34,049 bases of DNA from an uncultured Oscillospiraceae bacterium (GTDB lineage Bacteria; Bacillota; Clostridia; Oscillospirales; Oscillospiraceae): NCBI GenBank assembly GCA_934572335.1, contig CAKTKU010000025.1, positions 1 to 34,049 on the forward strand, in the 5' to 3' direction. Position 1 is the stretch's first letter; the number at the start of each line of letters is the position of its first letter. The position numbers and the translations under genes were made by a program. Positions 32,060 to 34,049 of this stretch are shown here, in pieces. The notes beneath the pieces are model-generated. The model ran no database searches. It had not been told where the DNA came from and was given only the letters and a program-made list of their open reading frames with translations.

Positions 32060-33184
32060 ATGAAGAAAATCCTAGCACTCGTACTGGCGCTTTGCATGAT
32101 CTTTGCACTGTGCGCCTGCGGACAGTCCGCAGCACCTGCCGAACAGCCCGCTAAGAATGAAGCCCCCGCTGCTGACGGAGCGGCTCCCGCCGAAGACGCG
32201 GCAGTCGAGGAAGACCTGGGCGACACCCTCGTCCTCTACTCCTCCATGACCGAAGCCGACCTTGATGCTCTCAAGACCTGCTTCAACGAAGTGTACCCCG
32301 ACATCGAGATCGAGGTCATCTCCGGTTCCGCCGGTGAGTTCACCGCGAAGATTCAGGCCGAAGCCGGCAACCCCCAGGGCGACGTTACTTGGGGCGGCCT
32401 TGCTGACTCCGACGGCGACAAGTACGCCGAGATATTCGAAGCATGGGTCTCTGACAACGATGACGAGCAGATGGAAGGCTACAGCACTCCCAACGGCTTC
32501 TACAGCATGGACCACCTTTCCACCGTTTGCTTCTGCGTCAACACCGAGCTTGAGAAGGAGCTTGGTCTGAACATCCAGTCCTACGAAGACCTCCTCGATC
32601 CCGCACTCAAGGGCAAGATCGTCTTCTCCGATCCTAACAGCTCCTCCGCTGCATGGAACAACCTCTGCAACATCTTCTCCGTTTACGGCATCGACACCGA
32701 TGAGGCTTGGAACTACATCGACGCTCTCCTTGAGAACATGGTCGTTGTTGAGAAGTCCTCTGTCTGCTTCAACTCCGTCTCCGACGGTGAGTACGTTGTC
32801 GGCCTGACCTACGAGGACGGCGCGATCAAGCTCAACCAGAGCGCGGCTGAGCTCGGCACTGAGGCCGTCACCGAGGTTCGCTACCCCTCCAACGGCACTT
32901 CCGCTTCCGCTTTCGGTGTTGCGGTCGTCAAGGGTGCACCCCACATGGCAGCCGCCAAGGCTTTCGTCAACTGGGTCACCTCCGCTGAGGGCCAGAGCGC
33001 CATGGCAGAGTACATGCAGGGCACTCTCCGCTTCACCAACGCCAACTACACCTCTCCCGAGAACGCATGGCTCAAGGCGTCCAGCGACATCACCTGGGTC
33101 ACCCGTGACGTCCCCACTCTGACCGCACAGAAGGCTGACCTTCTTGCCAAGTGGAACGAGCACCTCGCTGCTGTTCAGGGCTGA
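32060..33184 (+). CDS. Extracellular solute-binding lipoprotein, FbpA/AfuA-like
   Basis: A 374-residue lipoprotein. The signal MKKILALVLALCMIFALCAC ends in a lipobox with Cys20, followed by an Ala/Pro/Glu-rich linker to about residue 50. The binding domain begins with DTLVLYSSMTEADLDALKTC (FbpA-like first strand) and includes VKGAPHMAAAKAFVNWVTSAEGQSAMAEYM, the class II PBP pattern. I see no clear pair of adjacent tyrosines as in classical FbpA ferric ligands, which argues against iron and is compatible with a phosphorylated organic ligand. Codon choice is as strongly biased as in tuf, suggesting very high expression. AAGGAG precedes the ATG; a terminator follows. Confidence 0.92.
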   Translation: MKKILALVLALCMIFALCACGQSAAPAEQPAKNEAPAADGAAPAEDAAVEEDLGDTLVLYSSMTEADLDALKTCFNEVYPDIEIEVISGSAGEFTAKIQAEAGNPQGDVTWGGLADSDGDKYAEIFEAWVSDNDDEQMEGYSTPNGFYSMDHLSTVCFCVNTELEKELGLNIQSYEDLLDPALKGKIVFSDPNSSSAAWNNLCNIFSVYGIDTDEAWNYIDALLENMVVVEKSSVCFNSVSDGEYVVGLTYEDGAIKLNQSAAELGTEAVTEVRYPSNGTSASAFGVAVVKGAPHMAAAKAFVNWVTSAEGQSAMAEYMQGTLRFTNANYTSPENAWLKASSDITWVTRDVPTLTAQKADLLAKWNEHLAAVQG

Positions 33185-33208
33185 TAGCAAAGCTATAATA
33201 CCTAACTG

Positions 33209-33243
33209 ACATAAGCCCGCTTTATGCGGGCTTATGTTTTAAA
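33209..33243 (+). terminator. Intrinsic terminator after the binding-protein gene
   Basis: ACATAAGCCCGC (33209-33220) pairs with GCGGGCTTATGT (33226-33237) around TTTAT, followed by TTTT. It splits the importer genes from the second AraM gene. Confidence 0.88.
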
Positions 33244-33268
33244 AACCGCCGCCGCGGGGACTTCCGCG

Positions 33269-33293
33269 GGCGCTCACCGAGAGTGTGAACGCC
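33269..33293 (+). other. Leader hairpin of the second AraM-like gene
   Basis: GGCG-c-TCAC pairs with GTGA-a-CGCC around a 7-nt loop, 32 nt before the start codon; a CCGCGG/CCGCGG stem (33252-33269) lies just upstream and shares its last base. I see no clear promoter here, so partial readthrough of the terminator may be the source of the transcript. Confidence 0.45.
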
Positions 33294-33324
33294 GCCGGAA
33301 ATCACCTGAAAGGGGAGAATATAT

Positions 33325-34049
33325 ATGAAAATGTACGACACACCGCAGGAGCTTTCAAAATACCTCGACACAAAGCTGGAATGCAGCTGCGGGAGGACGC
33401 ATTATGTGCCCATAAAGGGCGTGGAGATAGGCGCGGGCGCGATCGAGCGTCTGCCGCACTATGTGAAGAGTCTGGGCTATGCCCATCCGCTCGTCCTCTG
33501 CGATGAGATAACCTACAAGATCGCGGGCGCGCGCTGCATGGAGCTTATGCAGGCGGCGGGCATCGCCGCGACGGAGCATACGTTCACGCACCTCGGCTTT
33601 GACGAGGCGACGCTCGGCGAGATCGTGATAAATAAGCCCGACGACTGCGATCTCATCATCGGTGTCGGCACGGGGTCTATAACCGACATGACGCGCTATT
33701 CCAGCTTCAAGCTCAAGCTGCCGTGCTTCACCGTCGCCACCGGCGCGCCGATGGACGGCTTTGCCGCCTCCATCGGCATCATGAACGTCAACAACCTCAA
33801 GGCCACCATGCCCGCCCACTGCACCGAGGTCATCATCGGCGACACGGATATACTCAAGACCGCGCCCTACCGAATGACCGTCGCGGGCTTCGGCGACCTT
33901 ATCGGCAAGCTCACCTGCCTCAACGACTGGGAGCTGGCAAGGATAATAAACGGGGAGCATTACTGCCATAACATCGTCACGCTCGTGCGCGAATGCGTGG
34001 CGGATGTGATGAAGGAAGCCCCGAAGATAAAGCAGCGCGACCCGGAGAC
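33325..34049 (+). CDS. AraM-like glycerol-1-phosphate dehydrogenase family, paralogue 2 (3' end outside window)
   Basis: The frame is open from ATG 33325 (AAAGGGGAG upstream) to the end of the window: 241 codons of a protein normally about 400 or more long. It shares the fold pattern of paralogue 1: N-terminal CxCGRxH (Cys20, Cys22, His26), nucleotide loop IGVGTGSITDMTRY (112-125), ATGAPMDGFAAS (138-149) and GFGDLIGKLTCLNDWELA (188-205), with Asp191 as likely first metal ligand. Overall identity to paralogue 1 is low by eye, so it is an old duplicate or independently recruited enzyme with probably a different substrate or direction. It lies behind the binding-protein terminator and may end the same regulon. 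Confidence 0.87.
   Translation, partial: MKMYDTPQELSKYLDTKLECSCGRTHYVPIKGVEIGAGAIERLPHYVKSLGYAHPLVLCDEITYKIAGARCMELMQAAGIAATEHTFTHLGFDEATLGEIVINKPDDCDLIIGVGTGSITDMTRYSSFKLKLPCFTVATGAPMDGFAASIGIMNVNNLKATMPAHCTEVIIGDTDILKTAPYRMTVAGFGDLIGKLTCLNDWELARIINGEHYCHNIVTLVRECVADVMKEAPKIKQRDPE

Noticed and set aside
32072..33190. 372-codon frame antisense to the binding-protein gene
   Set aside because: Low-complexity Val/Gly/Leu shadow produced by strong codon bias on the sense strand.
1..34049. CRISPR array, tRNA or rRNA genes
   Set aside because: No regularly spaced repeats and no tRNA or rRNA consensus segments were found on either strand.

Overview
The window looks like chromosome of a Gram-positive, spore-forming gut-type Clostridia bacterium (Bacillota, probably Oscillospiraceae-like). 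The evidence is the rpoC / rpsL-rpsG-fusA-tuf layout, strong GGAGG ribosome binding sites, sigma-A type promoters, a CotF-like spore coat pair, an EFR1-type flavodoxin/ferredoxin, an RNHCP protein and a clostridial TGD-type surface anchor tail. Species assignment is not possible from this alone. Most genes are GC-rich; a roughly 300 bp AT-rich island at 21235-21562 stands out.

Layout. 1-1656 is the 3' part of rpoC with its terminator. 1737-6989 holds an orphan beta-class DNA methyltransferase and a 1359-residue secreted, membrane-anchored beta-helix protein, placed between rpoC and the str operon. 7004-7147 carries a perfect-consensus promoter inside an inverted repeat and a probable small RNA. 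7273-11919 is the str operon (rpsL, rpsG, fusA, tuf), whose promoter carries an 11-bp inverted repeat. 11939-15645 holds two CotF-like coat genes, a small membrane protein, a GT-C glycosyltransferase and a lipoprotein polysaccharide deacetylase. 15686-18315 is a PutP-type sodium symporter divergent from a LysR regulator. 18325-22064 has an RNHCP zinc protein, a TetR-DUF998 operon under a 36-bp palindromic operator, an EFR1 protein, the AT-rich island and a membrane protein.

22104-24230 is the relic of a prophage. A lysogeny switch (XRE repressor plus ImmA-type protease, divergent promoters, matching operators) is joined directly to a broken tail gene and an intact-looking holin; integrase, replication, packaging, capsid and endolysin genes are absent. 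24348-26195 is a CstA-type transporter with a structured leader, followed by an intercistronic hairpin and a 38-residue membrane microprotein.

26210-34049 is the most coherent accessory system. A DeoR regulator faces an operon encoding a HAD phosphatase, an AraM/glycerol-1-phosphate dehydrogenase-like enzyme, and an FbpABC/AfuABC-like importer (ATPase, fused double permease, abundant-looking lipoprotein binding protein). After a terminator comes a second, divergent AraM-like enzyme that runs off the window. I infer uptake and oxidation/dephosphorylation of a phosphorylated polyol or related organophosphate; the substrate is unknown. This is the best candidate for an undescribed pathway here.
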